64,000 bases of DNA from Cunninghamella blakesleeana (GCA_017871115.1 JAFCIZ010000004.1:968501-1032500), one strand, 5' to 3'; counted from the first letter of the stretch, positions 1 to 13,860 are shown. Notes: a model not told the origin generated them from the letters alone. A program made the numbers and translations.

Positions 1-340
1 CTAAAAGAAGGAAATCAACAAAAATAGAGGAGTAACTTGAACATTACATACTATCATAGTATTATTATGCTTTGTTTTCTAAAAAAAAATAATAAAAATA
101 ATTAATAAATCAATACTTTCTAAATCAAAATTTATATTTAATTTTTCATTAAAAGTGTATAGATCATACTTTGATGTAATATAAGTATAAGATAATAAAA
201 AGTATATATCAAGAATAAAAGGATATTACTCTAGTAGAGTTTTTCTATTTTTTTTTAAAAAAAAATATGACGAGAATAAAATAGTATAGCCAATTTTATC
301 AAGAAAAAGAAACCAACAGAATAAATTATTTTACGCGTTA

Positions 341-374
<34 letters not shown>

Positions 375-852
375 GAATAAAATAATAACTATATTATATA
401 TATATATTAAAAGTAATTTTTTTATATAGCTATTATTAATAAGGATGAATAAAACAATATAAAATAATATTATAAAATTGAAAAAAGGAAAGTAAAAATA
501 CTAGCAATTATGATAGAAATGGTGATATGTCCTGTTTGAATGATCAAAACATTAAAATAATATAAAATTACATAATTTCCAATATGTAGTTTTTATCTTT
601 AAATGTATCCCATTTGTATTTCGTATATTATTTTGTATGGTCATATAAATGAAATTATTTTTTAAAAGTATATACCAGCCCTTAATTTTTTTTTTTTTTT
701 TTTCAATTTCCTTTTTTTTTCTTTTATCTTATTTTTTCTATAGTTAAATTAAAAATATTATTATCATGTACTATTTTTTATTATTACAATATATATATAT
801 ATATATATATACATATATACAATAAGAATATAAACATTTATGTATGTATATA
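1..852. other. Gene-free AT-rich flank
   Basis: No open frame with protein-like composition is visible on either strand. The stretch holds (TA)n runs near 343-371 and 787-812 and long T tracts near 690-720. It lies downstream of the F-box gene, which is transcribed leftward towards it, so its right part should include that gene's 3' UTR. Confidence 0.6.
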
Positions 853-2637
853 TTAAAATATTAATTCCTCTATATATTTACATGATACTTGAATAAGTCC
901 CTCTTGCCCTGTTAGCTGATCCATACGCCTCCAACAAGTATCGTGATGAGAAGAAACTAAACGAAATCGTTGAGGTAAACCATGATTTTGTTCACTAGCT
1001 AATAGTAAAATAAGAGGAGCATGACCAATATAACCTTGATCCACAATAAGGGGAATATGAAGAGTCAATGTTTCTAATCCTATATTTGGTAATCCTATAT
1101 CCAAGCTGCGAATTCCCATAGACGTAATCCTCCATGGTAGTGGGCATTCTCCTAATTGCCATTGTATTGAAAAATGTATTAACCCACGACACACTTTATC
1201 CAAATACATAAACATTGATGAATCAAATGAACAACCTATTAATTCTAATTGAATTAATTTACTCTTAAATGGCTGTGATGATAAAGACGGCGATGTGTGA
1301 ATGGTTGATATGGGTCCATGTTTAATAGTTAAATGTAAAAGGTGTTGACAAGTTTCTAGTACCATAGGTAAATCCACAGGTTGCCATTCCGAATATTTCC
1401 CTTCAATATCACCCACATCCAAGAATAACCGAGACAAGAAAAAGCATGGACGAAATGGTGAAATAAAATCAACGAGTTCATTACTAAAACTAATAGTTTG
1501 TGTGGTTATTCGTATCGATTTCAAGGTTGCATGGATACAATTTATAAATTGACAATATTGTTGAATAAGAAATTCCCCATTTTGATGTGCTGTTGCCAAT
1601 CGTTGGATTTCGGTATCATCTACATTGACTTTTTCTAGCTGAAAATTTTCAATTTGGCAAGATGCTGTTTTGATCCAATGTTTAACTAAAGTGTGCTTAT
1701 GGCAAATTTGACCGGCATCTATCACTTGTAAGGTTTTTAATTGTTTTAAATAAAGAATCATTTCTGTAAAAGCAAGAATATACTGTTCTTGTTCTTCTTT
1801 TGTATTGGCAAGTGTATAAGCTCCATTGATATAGAGTGATTCCAATAATGGGTAGTTCGATCCAAAAAAGTAAAACCATTGGTGATCAATAATATCTACT
1901 GTTTTTAATGTTAATGATTTAAGTGGCAGTGGTGATGGTAAACATGATGTTGGTAGTGATGATGAGTTAGATAAAAAAAGAGAATTGTTATGATGATGAC
2001 CCTTTTCTATACCTTGTAACAATACACAGTTTTCTAAAGTTAAAGATTTTAATTGTGGAAAGGTGGTAAACATATTGGTAAAATCATTGAACGATAGATC
2101 TTTATACATTAAAGTAAGAAATTGCAAACAAGGCATAAAAGGGAGTGGGGATTGATAATGAGGGGTAACTTCGAGGTGAGTGAGTTGATTTGCATAATGG
2201 TTCATTAGTTTATGAAAGGGGTCACCATAAATATGTGATATACTTTTTAAATGAGGCCATCCAGGTATTGCTTCATATGATTGATTTGGAGAGGATTGTA
2301 TATAATCAAAATATTCAATAAAAGGACATAATTTTTGCAAAATAATAAAACGTTGTAAAGTCATTTCAATTTCCTTAACAGTAATTTGGATCCGTTTAAT
2401 ATGATGGCCAATAGGCGATGTTGGATTGCATTTGGCTGAATAAATTAAACTATTAAAAAATGGTTGTGCACGTGAAGCATTATTCATAAAAGTGATGGTA
2501 TGGTATAAAGTTGCTTTATTTAATAGAAACGATTGTTGCCATGATTTACAAACACGATGACAGCGAAAGTGTTGTGAAGGTGATAACAGTGAAAATATAT
2601 ATTCCAATAATTCATTAGGTAAAGAAAATAAATCCAT
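853..2637 (-). CDS. F-box protein with leucine-rich-repeat-like body
   Basis: Single-exon gene of 594 residues. The first 45 residues form an F-box, seen as LPNELLEYIFSLLSP followed by HRVCKSWQQSFL, the module that binds Skp1 in SCF ubiquitin ligases. The rest has irregular repeats with spaced leucines (for example LKSLTLENCVLL and LKSLTLKTVDII), as in F-box/LRR proteins where the repeats recruit substrates. A Ser-rich loop sits near residues 220-235. The start chosen places the F-box directly at the N-terminus, the usual arrangement. Such genes are highly expanded and fast-evolving in early-diverging fungi, so the substrate cannot be named. The absence of introns contrasts with almost all its neighbours. 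Confidence 0.85.
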   Translation of the reverse strand: MDLFSLPNELLEYIFSLLSPSQHFRCHRVCKSWQQSFLLNKATLYHTITFMNNASRAQPFFNSLIYSAKCNPTSPIGHHIKRIQITVKEIEMTLQRFIILQKLCPFIEYFDYIQSSPNQSYEAIPGWPHLKSISHIYGDPFHKLMNHYANQLTHLEVTPHYQSPLPFMPCLQFLTLMYKDLSFNDFTNMFTTFPQLKSLTLENCVLLQGIEKGHHHNNSLFLSNSSSLPTSCLPSPLPLKSLTLKTVDIIDHQWFYFFGSNYPLLESLYINGAYTLANTKEEQEQYILAFTEMILYLKQLKTLQVIDAGQICHKHTLVKHWIKTASCQIENFQLEKVNVDDTEIQRLATAHQNGEFLIQQYCQFINCIHATLKSIRITTQTISFSNELVDFISPFRPCFFLSRLFLDVGDIEGKYSEWQPVDLPMVLETCQHLLHLTIKHGPISTIHTSPSLSSQPFKSKLIQLELIGCSFDSSMFMYLDKVCRGLIHFSIQWQLGECPLPWRITSMGIRSLDIGLPNIGLETLTLHIPLIVDQGYIGHAPLILLLASEQNHGLPQRFRLVSSHHDTCWRRMDQLTGQEGLIQVSCKYIEELIF

Positions 2638-3137
2638 TATTAAAAAAGGTATCCTTTTATATATATATTATTTTTTTAATAAAATAGTATTAGTAGTAAT
2701 ACAAAAGTAAAATAAAAAGTGGTATATAGAAGAAATATGAGTAAATTTATTTTTTTAAAAAAATAAAAAGAAGCAGGAAAAATATGGGAAAAAAAATTTA
2801 ATCATTTTTTTTTTTTTGATTTTGGACAAAAAGAATTTAAACTCAGTATATAATTTTTTTTTTTGGAAGCTTTTATTACAGCTATAACCCTCCATATCTC
2901 TAAACATTCAAGTCTATATTACATAGTTTTTTTCATTATAATTTTATTAGAATTAAATAGTAATAACAAAAAGTATTATAACCGAGATAAATCTAAATCA
3001 TTTAAGCTTCGTCCTATTAGTATTAAAAAAGTAAAAAAATAAAAAAAGGGTATATGTATATATTAGTATAAGTAATTATTTAAGTTTATTATTTATGATC
3101 ATAATAGCTTTTTTATCTAATAATAATATTATTTAAA
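2638..3137. other. Intergenic, F-box promoter and eS31 3' region
   Basis: Between the start of the leftward F-box gene and the stop of the leftward eS31 fusion gene. It contains only A/T homopolymer runs; no open frame or RNA gene is seen. Confidence 0.5.
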
Positions 3138-3767
3138 TCATGATAATTTTTTTAAAGTAATTGATTTTACCTTTTGGAAGACGTAGGTTAAATGACATTT
3201 ACCACAGTATTGACGATCAGAGTGCCAAGCCATGAAGACACCAGCACCACAAGTAGGACATTCACGTCTAAGACGAGTGATTTTACCGGATTCATCAACC
3301 TTGTAGTATTTCAAGATAGCCATCTTAACTTTCTTGCGCTTGTGCTTGATTTTCTTGGGAGTGGTATAGGTCTTCTTCTTACGTTTCTTACCACCACCTA
3401 ATAATTCGGCATTAAGGTGGAGAGTAGAGTTGTCATGAACACCGTAGACGGAAAGTTCACCGCTTTGGAGAGACTTACCAGCATAAGAGAGGCATTGAAG
3501 AGAAGAGTCAATACCTATATATTATATATATGTATATGTATGTATTTATATGTTGAAAAAATAAAATAATAAAAAAAGGTTGTATAAATATTTTTGTCTA
3601 TCTAATTATGTATGGTATTTTGTTTCAAGCTGTATTATTATTATTTTTCTTTTTAATTAATCACCTTCACGAGCGGCGATCATGGTTTTGACATTTTCAA
3701 CGGTGGTAGCAGAGGTAAACTCTAAAGCGAGAGTGTTACCGGCAAGGGACTTGACGAAAAGTTGCAT
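3138..3767 (-). CDS. Ubiquitin-like / ribosomal protein eS31 (S27a) fusion
   Basis: Two exons, 3665-3767 and 3138-3514, join in phase to give 159 residues. Residues 1-75 are a ubiquitin-like domain starting [17 protein letters not shown]; residues about 77-159 are eS31, with a basic tail ([13 protein letters not shown]) and a four-cysteine zinc ribbon (CPTCGAG, then YCGKC). In this family the N-terminal moiety is cleaved off after Gly-Gly and eS31 joins the 40S subunit. Here the moiety has drifted far from ubiquitin: by alignment Lys6, 27 and 48 remain, but positions 11, 29, 33 and 63 are no longer Lys, Ile44 is Ser, Val70 is Asn, and Arg72/Arg74 are Glu/Leu. One residue is missing near position 54. 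The Gly-Gly (followed by a third Gly) is kept. Cleavage is therefore plausible, but normal ubiquitin activity is not. Donor GTGATT is unusual. Confidence 0.93.
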
Positions 3768-4109
3768 GGTGCGAAAGAGAAGGAAAAAAATAACTGGAAA
3801 CTCAAACTTCTGTTATGAAGAAAAAAAATTTAAAAAAAGTGGCTTATTGCGGATTTTCAATTTTTTTCATGTAAAATCTGAAATTAAAAAAAAAAAGGTG
3901 CCTGATTTTAATTTTTTTGATAAATTGATGATCAAATCAACATTATAGTTAAATTTATTAATAGCACAATGAAAGATAAAAGAAGAAAAAAATAACAACG
4001 ATAATTAAAAAAGGTATTATAAAAATAATTAAAAAATAAAAACATGTATATTTTAACATTATTATAAAGTAGTAATATTTTTAAAAAAAAGACTGTATAA
4101 GAGGGTTTT
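3768..4109. other. Intergenic, eS31 promoter and TTC7 3' region
   Basis: 342 bases upstream of the eS31 start and downstream of the TTC7-like stop, both leftward genes. A-rich, with no coding signal; one short open frame running out of the eS31 exon on the opposite strand is not convincing. Confidence 0.5.
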
Positions 4110-7100
4110 TTAAGCAAATCTAGGTAAAACGTTTAATACAGGGCGAATGACTTTTGTATCATTTAATTCTAATGCATATAAGAAGCAGTTTTTCGCACGT
4201 TCCAAAAGGTTACTATGCTGATGGATAAGGCCTAATTGATACCAAGCTTGAGCATTATCCCAACCAAATGATTTCGTTGTTCTATCTAATAAGCTTTCAG
4301 CAATTTCCCATTCCTTCATTTGAATAAACAATGTAGCCAATTCAACATGTGTATCTACATGATCTTCATCTAGAGTTAATGCCTTTTTAAATGCTTCCAA
4401 TGCCATTTCTTTTATATGTAATTGCTGGTTTGTCCAAGATGGTGTGGTTGTTGTATTGATAGGTCCTATAGCTTTGATACACATACGTCCCATTTGGTAC
4501 CATACATCTGCTTCACCTGCACCTAATGTTTCCATTTCCATTAGTACTTTATTAGCTTCTTCTAATTCATTGAGTTGAATATAAATATCCATCGTAAATA
4601 ACCATATTTTCATTAATAAGGAATTCCATCGATCACGCTGTTTATGTAAAAACATATTTTTACTATAGGTCTGACTTGTATTGCTTTCTACAGAGTTGTT
4701 ACCACCAAGTGCTGTTACAAAAGAGGAAGATCTTCCACTAATATTGCTACGCATTGATGCCATGGATAGACTAGGTGTTAGTAATGATGCTAATGAAAAT
4801 CCTGATACTGGTGTATTAGTGAGAGGAGATGGCCCATTTGTTTTCGTTTCTAGCAATAAAAATTAAGGAAAAGAGAAAATAAAGAATATTAATATTAAAA
4901 ATAAAAATTAAAATAAATCATTATTTACTGTCTTTTTATTATTATTATTATTTTTTACCAGGTTTTAAAGTAGGAGCAGACTGAATATTTGCACTGTTTC
5001 TTCTTGATAAACTAGATTCCATATATTGTAAACTTTTTTTAAGGGATTGGCTGCCACGTCTAACAACACCAGGAGGTTTGGACTCAGGAAGGCCACGAGT
5101 ATTAGTATTAGGTTGTGAAGGAGTACGAGATCGAATACCATCCACAAGAGCTGGATTAGAAGAAAAGGATGTCAAAGAACCGCCAGATAAACGGCGACGA
5201 ACAAAGACAGGTGTTTGACTGCCATTTAAAGTAGCTTGAGAGGAAGTAGGTGATTCATTATTATCATTGTTTGTTGGATTAGGTGTAGAAGGTTGGGAAC
5301 GGTTACGAATAGAGTTAGAATTGACTGGGGTAGCAATAGGCGTAATAGATCTTATTTCAGGTCTAGATACTTTACGTCCATTACGTTGTTGTGGTAATGG
5401 TGATTGCTGTTGTTGTTGATCGCCATTATTGTTATTATTGATTGTTTCGTTGGGTGCAAGGTTAGGAATGCCATTATCATTAGTGAATTGGCTATCTTGT
5501 TCCAATTCCATGATTTCTGTGATTCCTAAATAAGCTGTCATTGTATTATATAACGAAAATAAATCAGGTAATTGAGGCAATACAGCATCAGGTCCATCCA
5601 ATTTTGATAAACATGCTAATTGTGATAAATGTATTTGAATAATGGTTTCTGCTGAAATGAGGGTATCACGACAATTTAATTCGCCAGTCCAAGAAATAGC
5701 TGGTAAACCCATACTAATATTATTAAGTCTTTCAGTAGCTTGTGTTTCTGATAAGGATAATTCTAAAGTTTGTAAAGCTTCAGGTAATTTTTCGTATTGT
5801 TGGCAAGAATAGACTAGAGCCAAAAGATGCCATGATGGCAAATGATCTTTATTATATTTAAGGGCACGAGCTATGGATTCAGAAGCAGCAATAATATCAT
5901 GTGAATAAAGCTGTTGTATAGCCAATTCATAATGAGATTCCCAGCAAGCGTCATTTAAAGTAACAGCAATTTCTAAAGACATAGTAGCCTCCTTTTGGTA
6001 CTGAGCACGTAATTCAGGGTCAGCACCTAGTTTTTTAAAATAAAATAAAATAAGATGGATAAAAAATTAGTTTATTTATTTTTCAATCGTCATATATATA
6101 TCAAAAAAATAAAACTTACTTTGATAAGCCAAGTGGCCATAAGCTACACCGCGAGCACGATGACATTTAACTAAAATAGCATCATCTATAGAAGTATCCA
6201 CATCATCATCCATAGCATCACATAGTCCAACAGCCAAATCGGCAGCGATGGTAGCTTGTTTTCCTTCATTACACTCTCTGCCCAAGAATTGAGTGGCCAC
6301 TAAAAGGACTTGAACCACATCAATAGCTGTTTCGTTATTAGATAGTTTAGATCCCTTGCTTTCAACGCTATGATCATCTTCATCATTATCTCCCTCCTTT
6401 TCAACATCCCTATCAATCAGTTGAATCAATTTTAATTTGGATTGGATCATTTCTACTTTTTGCCCAATTGAGAGGGATACGCCATGAGGTGTGATTTCAA
6501 TACCATTTTCATCCGTTTTATCTACATCTGGTAAACCAACTAATTCCATATAACTTCTGAAAGCATATCTGGCTTCATTCATGCTTCCCAAACGTAATAA
6601 TGTATAGAACAGTCCTCTTTGAATACATGGACTATTAAATGTAAGTGATTTAGCATTATACAAAAACTATAAAAGAATGGCAATGATAATTAAAAATAAG
6701 GGGTTAATACATTGCTAAGTATATAAAAGTACTTTTTTTCTTTCTGTTTTCCAATTTTTCTTTCTTTCTTTCTTTTTACTATAATTCATTACCTGTTGAA
6801 CTCTACGAATATGACTAATTTCACCCCATCCAACAATATCATGGGCTTTAAACATGATGTTTACAAACTCAACCACTTGTTTTTTAATTTCCCCAGTTGA
6901 TAATTTAGAAGCATAAGCACGAATAGTAGAACGACAACGATTCATCAATACAAACAATTCATCAAATGCAAGCCTTTTTCTTTCTTCTTCATTACAACCT
7001 ACAGAATATGTACCCTTGGAATATGTTTCAATCAAATAATCAGTATATAGTTTGAAAACAATCCATCTTTTCTGAATGCGCCAAGATGTGGACCAGTGAG

Positions 7101-8559
7101 ATGACGATAACTGACTATAGCCACGTAAGAATTTCAAGGTTTTTTCTATAGGGGCCCTATTAGTCATTCAAATAAGAAATAATATAATAAAATAATTACA
7201 GATAACAAAAATTAATATATATCTAAGTCATTTTTGATAACTATATGTCATTATTACTATTTACTTTGTACGTAAGCATAACATAATAGAACGGTATAAT
7301 CCATCTTCAATCCAATAATTTAATACAGGTGATGATTCATCCAAATGTTCTTCTACAGCTGTCCAGGCTGATTCAAAAGCGACCAGAGCATCTTCTTCCT
7401 TACCAGTTAATTCAAGGCATGTTCCTATTTCCAAAATAGAATAGATAAAAAAATCAAATCATAAAATCATGAGAATATAATTTAATATTTTTTAACTCTT
7501 TTTCTTTTTCATATGAAGGATCTTAACTTTTTTTTTTCATTTTAGAGTTGCCTCGTGTTCTGTGTTACCTTTAATTACTCTTGCTTGAACTAACAAAATA
7601 AATCCATAGCCACTGTTGACATCTTCTAAACGTAAAGCTAAATTTTGTAAACTTTCTAAAGCATTTTCATATTGACCAGTTTCAAAAAAGATACGAGCCA
7701 AGATGATTTTAGATAACTAGATATAATAGTGAATATAATAATTAAAATAAATATGATAAGTATTTATATCTATAAGTAAATTATTTTAAGATAAGTTTTT
7801 TTTTGATTCTAAAAAATATGAGCTGGTGTTACCAAAAAGGGCACGGTTCATGAATCAAAAACCCCATTTGATTATCAAACGTTTTTATATTTTTATTATT
7901 GTGTATTAAACTTACTTGGGCTTGCCATTCATTAGAAGTAGTTAAAGTTTGTTTATTATTTTCTTGAATAAGAGATTCTAATTCAGTTTGTAAAGAAAGG
8001 ACTTGGGTAGGTTGAAGACGTAGAGGTAGAGTGACTTTTTCTGGAGTATCTTCCCCATAAATCGTTTCTTGAATAAAATTGGTTTTCCTTAAAGTTTCAT
8101 TTTTATTGCTATTATTATTCTTGATATAATATTGAGAACGAATGTCATCAACTAATTGTACAAGTTGTGCTTCTATTTGACAAGTTGCTTCAAGTACTAT
8201 TATTTTTTATTTTTTTAGTGGAAGTTGAAAAAAAATGAGAGATGTGGTGAAAAAAAAAAAAAAATCAAAAATTATCATGTGAGAACGCCCGTCGGGCTTT
8301 TAAACTAATTAAATTAATTTCTATGCCAATGAATTTTTTTCCCTTTCATCTTGTAATAAGTCTTCTACTTCTACTATTACAATTAATCACCACATATGTA
8401 GCATATATTATATCTATTTTATTTTTTTAATAGAGTATCTATAATATTTTTACCTGATTCATCAGGATATGCCTTTTTAAATTGAAAAGCTAAGCTTGGG
8501 ATAGTTGACCATTGTCCCTGACAGCGAGCTTTGTTTAATTCAGCCTTTATAGAATCCAT
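4110..8559 (-). CDS. TTC7 / YPP1 family tetratricopeptide protein
   Basis: Eight exons join in phase: 8454-8559, 7916-8196, 7569-7716, 7265-7424, 6793-7156, 6120-6666, 4959-6026 and 4110-4849, giving 1137 residues. The N-terminus (ELNKARCQGQWSTIPSL) resembles the opening of animal TTC7, and the C-terminus (NCFLYALELNDTKVIRP) matches its last TPR. TPR helices recur through the chain, for example ENALESLQNLALRLEDV and WYQLGLIHQHSNLLERA. TTC7/Ypp1 is the scaffold that, with Efr3, brings phosphatidylinositol 4-kinase to the plasma membrane. It is longer than animal TTC7 because of an Asn/Gln/Ser/Pro-rich, probably disordered insert of about 200 residues (encoded around 4960-5480), which holds many SP/TP sites and could be phospho-regulated (inference). 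Confidence 0.88.
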
Positions 8560-9106
8560 ATATTGTTTTTATATATATGTATATTTAAAAAATATGAAGA
8601 ATCTAAAATTAATAAATAAATAATGAAGAAAAGAAAGAGAAAGAGAAAAAAAAAAAAAGTGAGAAAAAAAAGTTTAAAATAAAAAAAATTAGGAAATTGT
8701 GGATCTTATTTTTTGTAACCTATTTTTTCACGAAATCCATATTAAGGGCCGATTACTTAAATGTTCCAGATTGGATTGTGTAAAAGAAAATCGACCTAAA
8801 TTGGTTGATGATGTGCACTTTTCTCTCTTTAAAATAGGTGACAGATTTATTTTCTATTATTTTGTTTTAAAATCATCATCTTACTAGAATATATGTCACA
8901 AATATTTATAAACTTTATTTTACTATAATAGTTTTTGATTTTATATATATATATATATATATATATTTAGGTATTCTTCAATTAAAAAAGAAAGGTTGTA
9001 TTTATTATATATTTTGTTTTCTTTTTTATTATTTTTATTATAGTATTAAAAATTGGATTGAACAAATACATATATATACATATATATATACATACATATT
9101 TATTAT
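8560..9106. other. Intergenic, TTC7 promoter and ARF1 3' region
   Basis: Both flanking genes run leftward. A 62-codon open frame at 8699-8887 on the plus strand has no recognisable family and sits where the TTC7 promoter should be, so it is not called. A (TA)n tract lies at about 8942-8966. Confidence 0.5.
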
Positions 9107-10438
<1,332 letters not shown>

Positions 10439-11354
10439 ATGTTAGATAATGAAGAAAAGTAAGTGTTAATATCGATAATATATAATTTTTTTTAAAAAAT
10501 GATACAAATAATTAAAATATAGTTTGATTTGATACTTATTACTATTATTATTATATTTGATCTATTTTTATTTTTATTTTTATATTTATTATTATAACAG
10601 ACCTTTAAACACAGTTCCCGAAGTATGGTTACGGAAGAGAAAGGCTTTGGACAAAGAAAAAAGGGCAGCCAATATACGAAGAAAATTTGAAATCAAAAGA
10701 AGTGAAAAAAAATCTTTAGTTACTGAATTTGATTCACTCCATCAAGTATTAAATCATCGAAGAAATGAAAGTAAGGAAAAGAATCGGGTACATAAAATCA
10801 ATAAACGAATTAGTAAAGGTAAATTGGTGATATCTAAAGATCAACAAAACAAATTATTACTTGTGATACGTTTGGATACATCTTATCATCGAAGAACTGT
10901 TATTGGTGCTACTGAAAGTACGCTCCATAAATTAGGTGTGGGTCGATATCATTCTGCTGCCTTTGTAAGAAACACACCTGACGTTCAAGAAAAATTGGCT
11001 ATTGTGAAAAATTACGTTATTTATGGTGAACCTACTTTAGAAACCGTTCGTAATCTTATCAACAAACGTGCTTATACAATCATTAAAGGTGAAAGAGTAC
11101 CTATTACAGATAACAACATGGTAGAAGACGCCCTTGGTGATGAAGGAATCATTTGTATTGAAGATATTATTCATGAAATCATTAATGGGGATATTGAAAC
11201 GTTTAATAAAGTCAACAAATTTTTGGCCCCTTTCCAGTTGAGTAGAGATGGTCATTCAAAGAACAAGGTTGAATTAAAGAAAATGCAAGAAAAAGCTGAC
11301 GGCCAAAAAAGTGTCATGAAGAATGTTAATAAATATATCGAATATTACAATTAA
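10439..11354 (+). CDS. RLP7: Ribosome biogenesis protein RLP7 / RPL7-like 1
   Basis: Two exons, a 20-nt first exon (10439-10458) and 10601-11354, encode 257 residues. The protein belongs to the uL30 (L7) family: a basic N-terminal helix, then the L30 fold with KNYVIYGEPTLETVRNLI, PITDNNMVEDALGDEGIIC and IEDIIHEI, and the C-terminal FLAPFQLSR. The N-terminal VPEVWLRKRKA and the divergence in the RNA-binding region place it with Rlp7/RPL7L1, nucleolar factors for ITS2 processing in pre-60S particles, rather than with ribosomal L7 itself. The tiny first exon supplies the ATG and six codons; the next in-frame ATG would remove most of the domain, so this start is well supported. Confidence 0.85.
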
Positions 11355-12695
11355 AATAATAATAACTCTATTCTAAATAATATATACATACATCCTTTGT
11401 TTTTTTTTTTTTAATCTTTTGCATTTTTTTATCCTCTCTTGTATTCATCATTATTAGTTCATTTATTCTATTGTTTATTTTATTTTTTTTCACATCTTTT
11501 ACTATTATCTCATTGCTTAAATAAAGAGTTTTTTTTTATCATTTTAATACCAAATGTATAAGTTTTTTTTTTTTTTAATTTACCCAATCAATTTTCAATT
11601 CGCACTAGGTAGAGGAGTTTTATTTTCATTTTCTTTAATCAATTACTTTGATAAAATATAACATTTAAACTGGAGTGAGCTAAACTAAAAAATAGAAAGA
11701 AGACATTAAAACAACAACGTTAATAATAATAAAGCATTTATAAATTTAACGTTGAAAAAAAATTATTAAACTTTTTTTTTTTTAAAAAAAAAGAGGATAT
11801 CTCTGCCAACTCGGATTTCTAAATGAAAAAAACAACTGATACAGGCCAAAAATATATTTAGCTTTTTAATAGAATAAAATATAGACAAGTATAAAATAGA
11901 GAAAAGGAATTTATAACTTTTTTTCTATTTAAATAAATACTATAAAATAAAACCATTAATTTATACATATATATTATCTAACCACAAATAAACTTTCTAT
12001 TATTTATTTTTCTCTTCCTCTACATATTTTATAATTATAAAATTGTAGATTTGAACTTTCAGAAAAAAAATAATCTCCGGTTAAACTGTTTCCGTAACAA
12101 GTTAGAAGTTGAATTTTTTATGTTTGTGAGTTTTACTAATATTACTATTGTTTATCATATTTTTATAAAAAAAAAAAAAAGAATAGAAAGAGTTTCAAAT
12201 TTTTTTTTCTATATATCCTAAATAATATAAGAAGGAAAATTTTTTTGTCATAGTTTATAAAAAAAAAAAGTATGTACGTTAAAATAGGAAGTATTATGCA
12301 ATGTTATCTTTAAGTGTGTATACTTACTAGATTTGGTTGTGACAAGTGATTTCTATACATAGTTAATATAAAATAAATGTTTTATATAAATATTTTTTTA
12401 TTAAAGTAGAACCAGAAGTGGATATTAATATTGTATATATATACATTTATACAAGTCTAATTGATAGTTACTTGCTTGCTTACATGATCAAAAAAAAAAA
12501 ATCTTTTACTGATTTAAATAGTAAAAAAGGGCGGGAATTTAAATTTGGTTTCATTTTATTTTAAATGAATTTTTTTTATTTTATCTCTCTTTTCCCCACC
12601 TTTTTTTTCTTTCTTTTTTTATTTCCCTTAACGTCTAATCATATAATACTTTTACATTTTTATATTATATTTTTATATTATATATATTAATAAAT
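11355..12695. other. Gene-free stretch between RLP7 and an unrecognised gene
   Basis: 1.3 kb with dense A and T homopolymers. It should contain the RLP7 3' UTR and the promoter of the following gene; T-rich blocks with scattered C (around 12,580-12,630) resemble the pyrimidine-rich leaders seen before other genes in this window. No other coding or RNA signal is seen. Confidence 0.5.
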
Positions 12696-13860
12696 ATGTT
12701 GACCTCAAATTATTGTGAATATGGTAAATATAATTCGAATAGTGATCTCTTATTTTATTCTCTTTTATTCTTATCATATTAATATAATATATATATATAT
12801 ATATGTTTATATATACACATATATTTATATATATTATTATTACAGGTACTACTACAGCTACACAAAATAAACACAAGATATCACCTATTACTATTCCACA
12901 ATCTTATGAACAATATGATGAAGATACTTTAACCATTACTACAGGACCTACTCTAAGTACAATCATTGATCAAGATGTTTCTGAAAATAGTAATCTTAGT
13001 AACAATAGTAGTACACAGTTAAGCCTCGATTCACCGATTCTTAATTCACAACAACCTGACATAATCCTTTTTGAAACTGAGATGCTAAATGAAACCTCTA
13101 TTGCAACTTGTAGAAATACCTATTTTATGGACGGAGGAAATCGGTTTATTTCTGTAAGTTAGTATTATTATTATTATTTTATCAAAAAAAAAAAAAAAAA
13201 TTAAAGTTCATTGAATAACCGAAATCTAGATTCTATTTTAACAAACATTTTTTTTTTATCTACATATCTATTTTTTGTTTTATTATATTTCAGTTACCTG
13301 AATTAGGAAATGCAAATACTAAAACTGCAACACATTTATCAAGGGTATTTGAAGAATGGTTGCAAAATAAGCTTTATCATCAAAGTAAACATGATTTAAT
13401 GGAGGATCGATTACCAATCTTGGAAGATAGTTTGGATTTACTTGGGGAAGATATTTTAAATAAATTAAAAGCAAGATCTTCAGTGCGAGGGTTAATAGGT
13501 GTTTCCAAGATAATGATTAAGATTCGTATGGGCCATGTTTATTGTTTTAATCAGTTAATAGAACAAGATAATAATAATAATAATGATCAACACTCAACGT
13601 CATCACAATCTATGACAACTCCCATCATTACGCCAGAAATGATGGTCCTTTTTCAACAATTTCCTTTATGCATTGAAAATACTATTTATATTTCAACCAA
13701 ATCTCATTCCTCTAATCATTATAATCATAATAGCAATAATAATCTTCACGATGCAATGGATGATGCATGTACTATCCCTGTTTTACTTTCTATAGAAAAT
13801 GTAAGCACAGATACTTCGGATCCCTATTATATGTTTGAAAACATTTCCCTTTTGGTTTAG
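12696..13860 (+). CDS. Unrecognised protein, 300 residues
   Basis: Three exons (12696-12723, 12846-13153, 13294-13860) join in phase with clean GT-AG borders. I do not recognise a family. The N-terminal third is Ser/Thr/Asn-rich and probably disordered. Residues about 118-175 look folded and conserved in style (FEEWLQNKLYHQSK, LPILEDSLDLLGEDILNKLK, VRGLIGVSKIMIKIRMGH). An Asn/His/Ser-rich insert follows, and the C-terminus is acidic and hydrophobic. No signal peptide or membrane helix is evident. The first exon of 28 nt is the weakest part: it was chosen because it has the right phase and a GTAAAT donor. The gene is followed by a convergent neighbour 1.06 kb away. Confidence 0.65.

Noticed and set aside
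8699..8887. 62-codon plus-strand frame upstream of TTC7
   Set aside because: Length is within chance, no family resemblance, and it overlaps the expected TTC7 promoter.
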